A stretch of 64,000 nucleotides of DNA from NCBI RefSeq assembly GCF_009737085.1, contig NZ_WOVL01000010.1, positions 1-64,000 of the forward strand, in the 5' to 3' direction. The notes under the pieces were generated by a model. That model saw only the letters and a program-made list of their open reading frames with translations. It searched no databases and had not been told where the DNA came from. Every line of letters begins with the position of its first letter. Within the stretch, counting starts at the first letter, position 1. The stretch comes from Paenibacillus sp. NEAU-GSW1 (GTDB taxonomy: Bacteria; Bacillota; Bacilli; Paenibacillales; Paenibacillaceae). Position numbers and translations under genes: made by a program. Shown in pieces: positions 63,640-64,000 of this stretch.

Positions 63640-64000
63640 CTAATAGGCAGCCCATGGCTTTTTCTGTGTCTTCGCTTTAACCAAATCGATTTGCAAATCG
63701 TTCATAATGATATCGAATTGATAGCCTGTGCTCGCTTGCTGCCCAGCGTATTTCGTGTCCTGAGATAGACTCCAAATAAATGCGCAATCGTCAACCACTG
63801 ATACGAGTAACGTGACCCAATGTTCATTGCCGTTATAACGCTCTCTCATTTTGACGGCAGTATTGCCTTGGAAGGTAGTGTAAAACCGTTCTTCCAGGTT
63901 AGCTCCATTTAGGTTAAAATATTCGAACTGAACCTTATCAACAATGTCCTTTAGCTCTTGACCGTTTTCCAGTTGAACAACCTTTAGACTGAACGTCCCC
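63640..64000 (-). CDS. unknown protein, 5' end cut by window edge
   Basis: The frame is open to the right edge; the ATG at 63849 is internal, because a further ~50 codons read on without a stop (GTFSLKVVQLENGQELKDIV at the cut end). About 120 residues are visible. They are soluble and beta-rich, with NGNEHWVTLLVSVVDDCAFI and TGYQFDIIMNDLQIDLVKAK and a terminal KKPWAAY. I do not recognise a family. A terminator lies ~40 bases past the stop, so the gene ends a unit. Confidence 0.7.
   Translation of the reverse strand, partial: GTFSLKVVQLENGQELKDIVDKVQFEYFNLNGANLEERFYTTFQGNTAVKMRERYNGNEHWVTLLVSVVDDCAFIWSLSQDTKYAGQQASTGYQFDIIMNDLQIDLVKAKTQKKPWAAY

Overview
The window is chromosomal DNA from a spore-forming, motile Bacillota. 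Gene content and order point to Paenibacillus or a close relative in the Paenibacillaceae. The ylmC-pgeF-ylmE-sepF-ylmG-ylmH-divIVA-ileS block matches Bacillus in order. The pyr operon starts with pyrR and a PyrR attenuator. T-box leaders precede proS and ileS, DapL serves lysine synthesis, and sporulation-associated proteins (YteA and YlmC/YmxH types) are present. The assignment comes from gene content and order; no search could be run.

Region by region. (1) 0-4 kb: the 5' part of gnd, a gene of unknown function and proS with its T-box. (2) 4-18 kb: an efflux and resistance block. It holds an LnrLMN-like ABC exporter divergent from a DesK/NarL-type two-component pair, a YktB-like protein, an RND pump, an ABC-2 exporter pair and two MFS transporters. 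(3) 18-33 kb: many small or single-gene units. These are speA, small conserved proteins (DUF3055, DUF1885, DUF1292, DUF3892, DUF1232 types), a zinc amidase, an SLH-domain surface protein, ung, two divergent RNase H-fold genes, an A+T-rich pair with an EVE-HNH nuclease, three tRNAs and a YjcG-type 2H phosphoesterase. (4) 33-40.4 kb: an unusual five-gene operon with two ATPases (one fused to an AbrB-like domain), an HlyD-type adaptor, a giant FtsX-type permease with a glycine-rich insert, and a solute-binding lipoprotein. (5) 40.5-42.3 kb: a chemoreceptor gene behind a sigma-D-like promoter. (6) 42.5-51.4 kb: the pyrimidine operon pyrR-pyrB-pyrC-carA-carB-pyrF-pyrE, without pyrP, pyrK or pyrD. 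(7) 51.5-64 kb: dapL, rluD-type and lspA genes, yteA, a DUF5665 gene, ileS with its T-box, and the divIVA/ylm division cluster, ending in a gene cut by the window edge.

Most core genes lie on the minus strand, and nearly every transcription unit ends in a strong stem-loop terminator. Points that most deserve follow-up are the AbrB-fused ABC operon, the EVE-HNH/unknown pair next to the tRNA cluster, the four-copy 40-bp palindromic repeat in front of the DUF1885 gene, and two genes whose only good ribosome binding site points to a non-standard start codon (CTG and ATC).
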